NCBI RefSeq assembly: GCF_018069875.1
Contig: NZ_JAGQDF010000018.1
Coordinates: 1-64,000, forward strand
Source of the DNA: Ideonella alba
GTDB taxonomy: Bacteria; Pseudomonadota; Gammaproteobacteria; Burkholderiales; Burkholderiaceae_C
Direction: 5' to 3'
Length of the DNA: 64,000 nt
Shown: positions 45,659 to 54,800 of the stretch, piece by piece
How positions within the stretch are numbered: position 1 is the first letter of the stretch
Layout of the letters: each line of letters begins with the position of its first letter
Made by a program: the position numbers and the translations under genes
Notes under the pieces: model-generated
Told to the model about the DNA's origin: nothing
Databases searched by the model: none
The model's input: the letters and a program-made list of their open reading frames with translations, nothing else

Positions 45659-45700
45659 GTGCAGTTTCTCCGTGCAGGGTTAAGGGGAAGGGTGCGGTTG

Positions 45701-47200
45701 TCAGCCGCCGGATTTCTCGGAGGGCAGTTTGGACACCAACCGCAGCGACACGGTCAGACCTTCGAGCTGGTAGTGAGGCTTCAGGAAGAACTTGGACTGG
45801 TAGTAGCCCGGTGCTCCTTCGACCTCCTCGACGACGACCTCGGCCGCTGCCAGGGGGCGCTCGGACTTCGTCACTTCGCTGGAGTTCGTGGGGTCGCCGT
45901 CGACGTAGTTGCCGATCCAGTCGTTCAGCCAGCGCTCCATGGCGTCGCGGGTCTTGAACGAGCCCACCTTGTCGCGCACCATGCACTTCAGGTAGTGCGC
46001 GAAGCGGTTGCAGGCGAACAGGTAGGGCAGGCGGGCGGCCAGGGCCGCGTTGGCGGTGGCGTCCGGATCGTCGTACTCGGCGGGCTTCTGCAGCGACTGG
46101 CCACCGATGAACGCGGCGAAGTCCGAGTTCTTGCGGTGGATCATCGCCAGGAAGCCATTCTTCGACAGCTCGGCCTCGCGCCGGTCCGAGATGGCGATCT
46201 CGGTGGGGCACTTCATGTCCACGCCGCCGTCGTCGGTGGGGAAGGTGTGGGCCGGCAGGTTCTCGACCGCGCCGCCCGACTCGACACCGCGGATGCGCGA
46301 GCACCAGCCGTAGAGCTTGAAGGAGCGGTTGATGTTGGTGGCCATCGCATAGGCCGCGTTGCACCACGAGTACTTGTCGTGGTCGGCGCCGACCGTGTCT
46401 TCCTCGAAGTTGAACGCGTCCACCGGGCTGGTCTTGGCGCCGTAGGGCAGGCGGCCCAGGAAGCGCGGCATGCACAGCGCCAGGTAGCGCGCGTCGTCCG
46501 ACTCGCGCAGCGAACGCCAGGCGGCGTACTCGGGCGTGGTGAAGATCTTGGTCAGGTCACGCGGGTTGGCCAGCTCCTGCCAGGAGTCCATCTGCATCAC
46601 GGTCGGCGCGGCGCCGGTGATGAAGGGGGCATGGGCCGAGGCGGCGATCTTGGACATCTCGCCGAGCAGCTCGACGTCGGGCGGCGAGTGGTCGAAGTGG
46701 TAGTCGCCGACGATGGCGCCGAAGGGCTCGCCGCCGAACTGGCCGTACTCTTCCTCGTAGAGCTTCTTGAACAGCGGCGACTGGTCCCAGGCCGTGCCCT
46801 TGTAGCGCTTGAGGGTCTTGCCCAGCTCCTGCTTGGAGATGGACATCACGCGGATCTTCAGCTGCTCGTCGGTCTCGGTGTTGTTGACCATGTAGTGCAG
46901 GCCGCGCCAGGCCGACTCCAGCTTCTGGAGGTCGGGGTGGTGCAGGATCAGGTTGACCTGCTCGGACAGCTTGCGATCGATCGCCGCGATCATCGACTCG
47001 ATCGTGGCCACGGTGTCGTTGCTGATCAGCTTGGCGTTGGTCAGCGCCTGCTGGGCCAGCGTCTGCACCGCGGTCTCGACGGCCGAGCGGGCCTCTTCGG
47101 ACTTGGGCTTGAATTCCTTGCTGAGCAGCGACGCGAAATCGCTGCCTTCCATCGTCACGCCGGCAAAGGACGCATTGCCTTGCTGCAGGGGATCGGCCAT
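45701..47200 (-). CDS. tssC: TssC, large sheath subunit
   Basis: The 499-residue VipB-family protein shows HHPDLQKLESAWRGLHYMV, FGAIVGDYHFDHSPPDVELL, LALCMPRFLGRLPYG, FACNRFAHYLKCMVRDKVG and a C-terminal YYQSKFFLKPHYQLEGL. With TssB it forms the contractile sheath. It is encoded between tssB and hcp in normal order. Confidence 0.97.
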   Translation of the reverse strand: MADPLQQGNASFAGVTMEGSDFASLLSKEFKPKSEEARSAVETAVQTLAQQALTNAKLISNDTVATIESMIAAIDRKLSEQVNLILHHPDLQKLESAWRGLHYMVNNTETDEQLKIRVMSISKQELGKTLKRYKGTAWDQSPLFKKLYEEEYGQFGGEPFGAIVGDYHFDHSPPDVELLGEMSKIAASAHAPFITGAAPTVMQMDSWQELANPRDLTKIFTTPEYAAWRSLRESDDARYLALCMPRFLGRLPYGAKTSPVDAFNFEEDTVGADHDKYSWCNAAYAMATNINRSFKLYGWCSRIRGVESGGAVENLPAHTFPTDDGGVDMKCPTEIAISDRREAELSKNGFLAMIHRKNSDFAAFIGGQSLQKPAEYDDPDATANAALAARLPYLFACNRFAHYLKCMVRDKVGSFKTRDAMERWLNDWIGNYVDGDPTNSSEVTKSERPLAAAEVVVEEVEGAPGYYQSKFFLKPHYQLEGLTVSLRLVSKLPSEKSGG

Positions 47201-47247
47201 CGGTAGCTCCGGGTTCTGGGTGTTCGAAGGGGCTGGGGGTCAGACGC

Positions 47248-47748
47248 TCAGGCGTCGCCTTCGGGCTTGGGGGTGCTGCTCAGCGACTGCAGCAGCGCCG
47301 GGTCGTTGAGCACCTTGCCGATGAGCTCTTCGGCGCCGCCCTTGCCGTCCATGTAGGTGACCAGGTTGGACAGCTGCTGGCGCGCCTCGAGGAGCTGCTT
47401 CAGGCCCTCGGTCTTGGCGGCGATGGCGGCCGGCGAGAAGTCGTCCATGCTCTCGAAGGTCAGGTCGACCGACAGGTTGCCTTCACCGGTCAGGGTGTTG
47501 GGCACGGTGAAGGCCGCGCGCGGCTTCATGGCCTTCATGCGGGTGTCGAAGTTGTCGACGTCGAACTCGAGGAACTTGCGGTCGGCCACCGGCGGCAGGG
47601 GTTCCTCGGGCTTGCCGGCCAGGTCGGCCATCACGCCCATCACGAAGGGCAGCTGGATCTTCTTCTGGGCGCCGTAGAGCTCGACGTCGTATTCGATCTG
47701 GACCCGAGGCGCCCGGTTGCGGGCGATGAATTTCTGGCTGCTTCCCAT
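47248..47748 (-). CDS. tssB: TssB, small sheath subunit
   Basis: The 166-residue VipA-family protein shows RVQIEYDVELYGAQKKIQLP, FVMGVMADLAG, KFLEFDVDNFDTRMKAMKP and LTFESMDDFSPAAIA. It forms the sheath heterodimer with TssC. The gene is 107 bp downstream of tssA, a larger gap than elsewhere in the operon. Confidence 0.97.
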   Translation of the reverse strand: MGSSQKFIARNRAPRVQIEYDVELYGAQKKIQLPFVMGVMADLAGKPEEPLPPVADRKFLEFDVDNFDTRMKAMKPRAAFTVPNTLTGEGNLSVDLTFESMDDFSPAAIAAKTEGLKQLLEARQQLSNLVTYMDGKGGAEELIGKVLNDPALLQSLSSTPKPEGDA

Positions 47749-47855
47749 GTGTTGGCTCCGGGTTGAGAAAGAGAGTTGTCAGGGTCAGGGCGAAGGAGTG
47801 ACCAGCGGGCAACGGGTTGGTCTGTCCGCAGCAGCGGCCGACCGCACCGGAGCCC

Positions 47856-48944
47856 TCAATGGTCGGACGTGATGCTATCGGGATCAACCCCCATGATTCG
47901 AGCAACTTCGTTGATCGCATCGGGTGCGAGATCGCGGACCAGCTGCAGGAAATTCTTGTCGATCAGGCGTTCGGCGCGGCGCAGCAGCAACTGGGCCGGG
48001 TTGGTGGGCTCGTGGCGTTCGAGGTAGTTGCAGACCAGGGCGATGGCCTTGAGCGCGTCTTCCCGCGATTCCACGCTCCAGGCGCCGCCACCCCGGCGTG
48101 CACGCGGGGCATCTGCCGCGGCCTCGCCGCCGCCCTCGCCGCCGTCACTGCCCGCACCGTCGCCGCTGCCGGCGCTGGCGCCGTCGAAGGACTCGGGCAG
48201 CAGGCCCAGCACGGCATCAAGCATGCCGCGGATCGGCTTGAGGTCGACCGAGCGCTCGAAGCCGAAGCGGTCCTGCATCAGGCGCTGCAGCTCCTTGAGC
48301 TGCTCCTGCGCGTCGAGCACCGCGGTGCGCAGCTGCGCGCCGGGCTCGGCCAGGTCAGGGTCGGTCAGCACGCCGCGCACGTGGGCCAGCGAGGGCGGGT
48401 CCTCGTCGGGCTTGGGCGTGAGGCGGTCCAGCGCGAGTTCGACGTCACGCACCCGCAGGCCGGCCAGGCGGCGGTCGACCAGCAGTGGGCACTCGCGGGT
48501 GTCGCCCAGCAGGCCGTTGAACTGGGCCAGCGAGCTGACCGCGGTGATGCGGGCGAAGGGGTCGCCGTCATCCGGGTCGAGTTCGGGGTGGAGCTGCTCC
48601 CAGAAGCGCTCCATCAGGCCATGCAGCAGGCGCACGCCCGGGGCCAGCGCCGGCAGGCCGTGTTCATAGAGCTGGGCGCGGATCCAGGGCACGACGATGC
48701 GCAGGTCGCGGGTGCGCTCCATCAGCGCCACGGCGCGCGACTCGACGTCGCTCCAGACGGGGGGCTCGGCGGCCGAGAACTGGGTCTCGGGCTTGCCTTC
48801 GGCGGCCTGCGAGAACTCGAGGAAGTCGAGCTCGTACTCCATGTTCTCGCCGCAGGGGGCGTCGCCCACCGGTTCGAGCCAGGCGTCGACCTGGCGGTCG
48901 ATGGACTCGACCGACGGATGCTTGGGTCCTGAGGATTCGCTCAT
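47856..48944 (-). CDS. tssA: TssA (ImpA), sheath-assembly cap
   Basis: The 362-residue protein has the ImpA N-terminal domain (GENMEYELDFLEFSQAAEG, TRDLRIVVPWIRAQLYEHG, GLMERFWEQLHPELDPDDGD). A Gly/Ala-rich linker (about 250-275) and a helical C-terminal domain ending ARIMGVDPDSITSDH follow. TssA initiates and caps tube/sheath growth. It is the first gene of the long minus-strand tss operon. Confidence 0.94.
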   Translation of the reverse strand: MSESSGPKHPSVESIDRQVDAWLEPVGDAPCGENMEYELDFLEFSQAAEGKPETQFSAAEPPVWSDVESRAVALMERTRDLRIVVPWIRAQLYEHGLPALAPGVRLLHGLMERFWEQLHPELDPDDGDPFARITAVSSLAQFNGLLGDTRECPLLVDRRLAGLRVRDVELALDRLTPKPDEDPPSLAHVRGVLTDPDLAEPGAQLRTAVLDAQEQLKELQRLMQDRFGFERSVDLKPIRGMLDAVLGLLPESFDGASAGSGDGAGSDGGEGGGEAAADAPRARRGGGAWSVESREDALKAIALVCNYLERHEPTNPAQLLLRRAERLIDKNFLQLVRDLAPDAINEVARIMGVDPDSITSDH

Positions 48945-49272
48945 CCAGCCGTCCTCCGGGTGTCCGGCTGGTCAGGTCCGGGTGTGGTGGCAATCACGAC
49001 GGGCATGTGGCGTGCATCCATAGCGTTCCGCTAATCTATCACGCCGATGTGGGCGCGGGCATTAGCGCTGGTTAGCATGGGGTCAGGGTTGACCATAGGG
49101 GGAGGCCAGGCCATGGCCGGGGATAAAAACGAGGAAGAATTCGCCGGTCGGCCGCGGCGATGCCCGGCAGCGCGCATTGTGGGCCGACCGCTCTGTCCTC
49201 CGACCCCCCAGCCTGTGGTGGCCGATCGCTCCGCCGCGACGGCCGTTTGACCTTCGCCAAACCGACTGCGCC
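48945..49272. promoter_or_regulatory. Divergent tssA/tagF regulatory region with TTAGC motifs
   Basis: This 328-bp gene-free stretch separates tssA (-) from tagF (+). It holds TTAGC-GCTGG-TTAGC at 49062-49076 (10-bp period, plus strand) and one TTAGC on the minus strand at 49030-49034, 86 bp from tssA. No convincing sigma-70 or sigma-54 promoter could be read, and I see no small gene in it. It is the likely main control region of the locus. Confidence 0.55.
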
Positions 49273-49938
49273 ATGTTCGAGACCCTCATCGCACCGGGAT
49301 GGTTTGGCAAATTGCCAACAGCCGGCGACTTTGTGTCCCGGCGCCTGCCTCAGGATGTCATCGATTGGTGGGACAGCTGGCTCTCGCTGGGCCTGGCCGC
49401 GCTGCGGGAGCGCCATGCCGACGACTGGCAGGCGCAGTTCCTGGCCGCGCCGGTCTGGCGCTTCGTGCTGGCGCCCGGGGTCGCGCCGGGCAAGCTGGGC
49501 CAGCATGCCTGGGCGGGCGTGCTGATCCCCTCGGTGGACAGCGTCGGCCGCTACTTTCCGCTGACCCTGCTGGCACCGCTGGCCGGCTGGCCGCTGGACC
49601 CCGCCGACGGCGAGGCCCTGGGCTGGTGGCTGGAGCGCCTGGAGCGCACCGCGGTCGATGCGCTGCACGACGACTGGTCCATCGAGCGCCTGGAGGCCGA
49701 GCTCGACGCAGACCCGCAGCGCCGTGCGCCACCCAGCGCGGCCGACCTGGATCTGGCGCAAGATCGCGTCATCTTTGCAGCGGACGCCCTAGCATCCATG
49801 GGGGTGGCAGGGCGACGCCTCTTCACCGAACATCGCACGGGCCGCTCGCTGTGGCAGCGCGGATGCTCGACCGACGGGGCGTGCCAGCTGGTCCAGGGCC
49901 TGCCGCCGGCCGCATCGCTTTTCGAGGCCTGGGCATGA
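49273..49938 (+). CDS. tagF: TagF (ImpM), post-translational T6SS repressor
   Basis: The 221-residue protein begins at ATG 49273. It shows the TagF start GWFGKLPTAGDFVSRRLP, WDSWLSLGLAALRE, LAPGVAPGKLGQHAWAGVL and SVDSVGRYFPLTLLAPL. TagF restrains T6SS assembly independently of phosphorylation by binding Fha. It is divergent from tssA and 77 bp ahead of tpsB, so the two-partner genes may be expressed with it. Confidence 0.93.
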   Translation: MFETLIAPGWFGKLPTAGDFVSRRLPQDVIDWWDSWLSLGLAALRERHADDWQAQFLAAPVWRFVLAPGVAPGKLGQHAWAGVLIPSVDSVGRYFPLTLLAPLAGWPLDPADGEALGWWLERLERTAVDALHDDWSIERLEAELDADPQRRAPPSAADLDLAQDRVIFAADALASMGVAGRRLFTEHRTGRSLWQRGCSTDGACQLVQGLPPAASLFEAWA

Positions 49939-50015
49939 CCGACCCGGCCGGACTGCGGGCACACTGCCCCGACAACGCCCGCACCGCAGACTTGTATGAC
50001 GAGGAGATTCCGACG

Positions 50016-51800
50016 ATGAACGCCCAGCACAGCGGAGCCCCCCGGCCCCAGCGCCGATCGCTCCGTCCCGTGATGACGGCCACCCTGCTGGCATGGGCCC
50101 TGGGCACTGCCGCGCAGGCCCAGGTGGCGCCGCCCCCGGCCGAAGGCGCCTTTGTGCCCACCCCACCGTCGGTGCCCAGCCCCTCGTCGCTGGGGGGCGA
50201 CGCCCGTCTGCCGCGCACCAGCACGCCGATCCTGGTGGACGGTGCGGTGGCGCCGGTGCAGCGCGAACTGGGCAAGCGCGACGACAACCTGACGATCGAC
50301 GTCAACGCCTACCGCGTGGCCGACGACGCCCCCGAGGCCCTGCGCCAGGCGCTGGCCACGATCACCGCGCCCTATGTGGGCAAGGGCCGCAGCTACGAGG
50401 ACCTGGTCAACGCCGCCAGCGACATCACCCGCTACCTGCAGCGTGACCTGGGCTACTACCTGGGCTACGCCTACATTCCCGAGCAGGCGCCCAAGGAGGG
50501 CGTGATCACGATCGGCGTGCTGGTCGGCAAGCTCGACCGCTACGTGCTGAACTGCGACGAATCTCAGCCGCTGCCGGTGCGCTGCGAGGTGATCCAGTCC
50601 TACCTCGACCAACTGCGCACCGGTGACGTGCTGACCGTGCAGGCGGTGGAGCGGGCGGTGTTCCTGATCGGCGACCTGCGCGGCATCAACCTGCGCGCCG
50701 AGGTGAAGGAAGGCAGCCAGCCCGGCACCGCCATCCTTGAATTCACGCCCAAGGCCGATCCGCAGTGGAACGGCAAGGTCGACGTCGATGCCAACGGCTC
50801 GCGCTTCATCGGCCGCGAGCGGATCGGCGCGATGCTGTCCTACGACAGCCCCTTCGGCCGCGGCGATGGCATCACGCTGTCTGGCCTGGGTTCGGTCAAC
50901 GGCGGCATGCAGTTCGTGCTGCTGGGCTACAACACGCCGCTGTTCGGCAACGGACTGAAGGTGGGTGCGTCGGTGTCGGGGCTGCGCTACCAGCTCAGCG
51001 AGGTCGAGTTCCCGCTGGGCCTGGAAGGCACCGGCGTCACGGTCAATGCGTTCGCGCTGTACCCGTGGCTGCGGTCGCGCAACATCAACCTGTTTGCGCT
51101 GGGTTCGCTGGACCACAAGCAGTACGACGACTCGGCCGCCGGCTCCTCCACGCTCAAGCAGGCCGACGTGCTGGGCCTGGGCGTGACCGGCGACTTCCGC
51201 GACGCGCTGTTCGGCGGGGGCGTCAACACCTTCCAGGCCTCGATGAACCTGGGCACGCTGCGCTTCCCCGATGGCCGGCCGCAGGGCCTGGACAGCGCTG
51301 CGCGCTTCGCCAAGCTCAACCTGGCCTACACCCGCCTGCAGGCGCTGCCGGTGGAGCGCCTGATGGTCTACGGCTCGGTCCATGGCCAGTACGCGCTGCA
51401 CAACCTGGACACGACCGAGCAGTTCCGCATCGGCGGCCCCGACGGCGTGCGCGCCTTCGCGCCCGGCGAGGGCACCGGCGACAGCGGCCTGGTGGCCACC
51501 GGCGAGCTGCGCTGGCTGCCGCCCGAGTCGCTGTTCGACCGCTGGGCGCGCGAGCTGGTGTTCTCGGTCTTCGGCGATGCCGCCTATGTGCTGCTGCGCC
51601 ACGACCCCACCCAGATTCCCCGCGCCGCCAACTACCGCAACGAGGCGCGCTATGCCGGCGCCGGCCTGTCGGTGGTGTGGGCGCGCCAGAAGGCCTACTC
51701 GATGCGCATGAGCGTCGCCTGGAAGCTGCGTGGCACCGCCACCGGCGACACCCTGGCACGTGACCCGCGCATCTATGTCCAGGCCAGCTACTACTTCTGA
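50016..51800 (+). CDS. TpsB outer-membrane transporter (ShlB/FhaC/HecB family)
   Basis: The 594-residue protein begins at ATG 50016 after GAGGAG. A signal peptide ends near WALGTAAQAQ. A Pro/Ser-rich segment, a POTRA region at about 90-250 (LRQALATITAPYVGKGRSYE, GVLVGKLDRYVLNC) and a 16-stranded-type barrel follow, with the conserved FRIGGPDGVRAFAPGE loop motif, ending in aromatic YVQASYYF. It exports a TPS-domain partner, evidently the next gene. Confidence 0.92.
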   Translation: MNAQHSGAPRPQRRSLRPVMTATLLAWALGTAAQAQVAPPPAEGAFVPTPPSVPSPSSLGGDARLPRTSTPILVDGAVAPVQRELGKRDDNLTIDVNAYRVADDAPEALRQALATITAPYVGKGRSYEDLVNAASDITRYLQRDLGYYLGYAYIPEQAPKEGVITIGVLVGKLDRYVLNCDESQPLPVRCEVIQSYLDQLRTGDVLTVQAVERAVFLIGDLRGINLRAEVKEGSQPGTAILEFTPKADPQWNGKVDVDANGSRFIGRERIGAMLSYDSPFGRGDGITLSGLGSVNGGMQFVLLGYNTPLFGNGLKVGASVSGLRYQLSEVEFPLGLEGTGVTVNAFALYPWLRSRNINLFALGSLDHKQYDDSAAGSSTLKQADVLGLGVTGDFRDALFGGGVNTFQASMNLGTLRFPDGRPQGLDSAARFAKLNLAYTRLQALPVERLMVYGSVHGQYALHNLDTTEQFRIGGPDGVRAFAPGEGTGDSGLVATGELRWLPPESLFDRWARELVFSVFGDAAYVLLRHDPTQIPRAANYRNEARYAGAGLSVVWARQKAYSMRMSVAWKLRGTATGDTLARDPRIYVQASYYF

Positions 51801-51867
51801 GGCCCGCCCAGGCGAAGCTGCCTGACCGCCCGTCCGCATTGCAGACCGACCTGCCGAGAGTTCCACC

Positions 51868-54800
51868 ATGAAGCGCACTACCGCATCCGCCCTGACCCTG
51901 TCGCGCGCACCCCTGCCCGGGTGGCGTCCGGTGGCCTGGGCCGCCTGCCTGATGTTCCTGGACACCGCCGCACTGGCCCTGCCGCAGGGCGCCCAGGTGG
52001 TGACCGGCCAGGTGACCGTCAAGCCGGTGGCGCCGGGCCAGCTGCTGGTGCAGCAGGGCAGCCAGAAGGCGATCGTCAACTGGGACCGCTTCTCGGTGAA
52101 CGTCGGCGAGTGGCTGCGCATCCAGCAACCCAACAGCAGCGCGGTGCTGCTGAACCGGGTGGTGGGTGTCGATGCCTCGGCGCTGATGGGCCAGATCAGC
52201 GCCAACGGACGGGTCTTCCTGATCAACCCCAACGGCATCGTCTTCGGCAAGGGCTCGCGCGTCGACGCGGGCGGGTTCATGGCCACCACGCTGGGCATGA
52301 CCGACGCCGATTTCATGGCCGGTCGCTACCTGCTGTCGGCGGGCAACGGCCAGCCGGGCAAGCTGCAGGCCGATGGCGTGATCGACGTGCATGGCGGCAC
52401 GCTGGCGCTGATCTCGCCCGAGTTGTCGGTGGGCGGGCGCCTGCAGGGCCAGCGCGTGGGCCTGGCGGCGGCGGAGCGGGTGCAGGTCGACGTTGAAGGC
52501 GACGGCCTGATCTTCTTCAATGTGGCCAACAGCAAGCTCGACGCCCGGCTGGACGTGCTGGGCCAGGTGCTGGCCCAGGGCGGCGGCACCGTCGACATGC
52601 GCGCCCAGGCCCGCGCCGGCTTTGCCGACACGGTGCTCAACATGAACGGCGTGGTGCAGGCGCGCTCGCTGGGCATGAAGGACGGTCAGGTCGTGATCGA
52701 CGGCGGTACCGCCGGCCAGACCCTGGTGCGTGGCTCGATCGACGCCAGTGGCCAGGCCGCCGGCTCCACCGGCGGCTCGGTGGACGTGCTGGGCCACCAC
52801 GTGGGCCTGTTCGACAACGCGCGCATCGATGCCTCGGGCTCTGCCGGTGGCGGTGTGGTCCATGTGGGCGGGGGCTTCCGGGGCCAGGGCGAATCGCACA
52901 ACGCCGACGCGGTGTTCATGGGCACCCGCGCCACCATCATGGCCGATGCGCGTGACCAGGGTCAGGGCGGCGAGGTCGTGCTGTGGTCCGAGAACTCGAC
53001 CCGCTTCGGGGGCTCGATCTCGGCCCAGGGCGGTGTTCGCGGTGGCGACGGCGGCCTGATCGAGACCTCGTCCAGGAACGCCCTGGAGGCGGTGGGTCAG
53101 GTCAACACGCTGGCGCCCCATGGCCGTGTCGGCCTGTGGCTGCTCGACCCACGCAATGTGGAGATCGTCAACGGCAACGGCCGCTCGAACATCAACGACA
53201 CCGGTGGCAACGGCGTCTTCGTGCCGGACGGTGACGGCGCCACGCTCGGCGCCGGCCTGATCGAGAACCGCCTGAACACCACCAGCGTCTCGGTCACCAC
53301 CGCCGACAACACCGGGGTGACCGAAGTCGGCAACCTGCTGGTCAGCTCCGCCATCTCCTGGAACAACCAGAACTCCCTGACGCTGCACGCCGACAACAAC
53401 CTGACGGTCAATGCCGCGATCACCAACACCCGCCCGAACGCCAACAACAGCAGCCTGATCACGCTGGACGCCACCGGCGCGATCAGCGTCAATGCGGTCA
53501 TCACGACCCGGGGCAGTGTCACGCTCAACGCCGGCACCGACCTGACGCTGGGCAGCGTGGTCACCGCCAACGGCGGCACTTCGGTGATGAACCTGCGCTT
53601 CGGCCAGGGCGGGGCCGGCGGTACCCTGGCGGTCAATGCGGCGCCGGCGGGCACCTCGATCGCGGCGCTGGGTGGCGCGGGCGACGACACGCTGACCTTC
53701 GGCACCGGCATCACGCCCTTCACCGGCAGCTTCAATGGCGCCGCGGGCAACAACACGCTGGGCATCACCGATGGCGGCCGGACCTTCCTGATCTCGGGCG
53801 CCAATGCCGGCACGCTGGCCGGCAACACCACCTTCAGCAACGTGCAGACGCTGCAGGGCGGCTCCGGGGGTGACACCTTCACGCTCAACACCGGCGTCAC
53901 CAGCTTCAACGGCTCGATCGACGGCGGCGGCGGCACGGACACGCTGGGGGCAACCAACGGCACCAATGCCTGGTCGATCACCGGGGCCAGGGCCGGCACG
54001 GTCAACACCAGCACCAGCTTCAGCAACGTCGAGTCGCTCAGCGGCGGCTCGGGCGCCGACACCTTCACCTTCGCGGCCGGCGTGTCCACCTTCAACGGCT
54101 CGATCGCCGGCGGCGGCGGTGCGGCGGACAGCCTGGTGATGACCGATGGTGCCAACAGCTGGGACTTCGGCGGCGGCTCCTCGGTGACGCTCAACACCAC
54201 CACGACGATCACCTCCACCGAGACCCTGCAGGGTGGCAGCGGCAACGACAGCTTCACCGCGCCCACGGCGGCCAACGCCTTTGCCGGCACCATCGTCGGT
54301 GGCGGCGGCTCGAACACGCTGTCGCTGACGGCCGGTGGCACCAGCTGGGCGATCAGCGGCGCCAACGCCGGTGTGCTCAACAGCCTGACCACCTTCAGCG
54401 GCATCGGCACGCTCAATGGCGGCGCCGGCTCGGACACCTTCACCCTCAACACCGGCGTCACCACCTTCGGCGGTTCGATCGTCGGGGGCGGCGGCACCGA
54501 CATCCTGGCGGCCACCAACGGCACCAACGCCTGGTCGATCACCGCGGCCAACACCGGCACGCTCAACACCACCACCGCCTTCAGCGGCATCTCGTCGCTG
54601 TCCGGCGGCAGTGGCGCCGACACCTTCACCGTGGCGGCGGGTCTGGCCAGCTTCAACGGCTCGATCGCCGGCGGCGGTGGCACGGCGGACAGCCTGGTGA
54701 TGACCGACGGCAACAACGCCTGGCTGCTCAACGGGGGCTCGTCGGTCACGCTGAACACCAGCACCACGATCACCTCGGTCGAGTCGATGCAGGGTGGCAG

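Noticed and set aside
49089-49127. TTGACC and GATAAA as a sigma-70 promoter for tagF.
   Set aside because: The spacer is 27 bp, far from the 16-18 bp needed.
49047-49250. Short open frame of 67 codons in the tssA-tagF gap.
   Set aside because: There is no ribosome site, the composition is unremarkable, and it overlaps the presumed control region. No evidence of coding.
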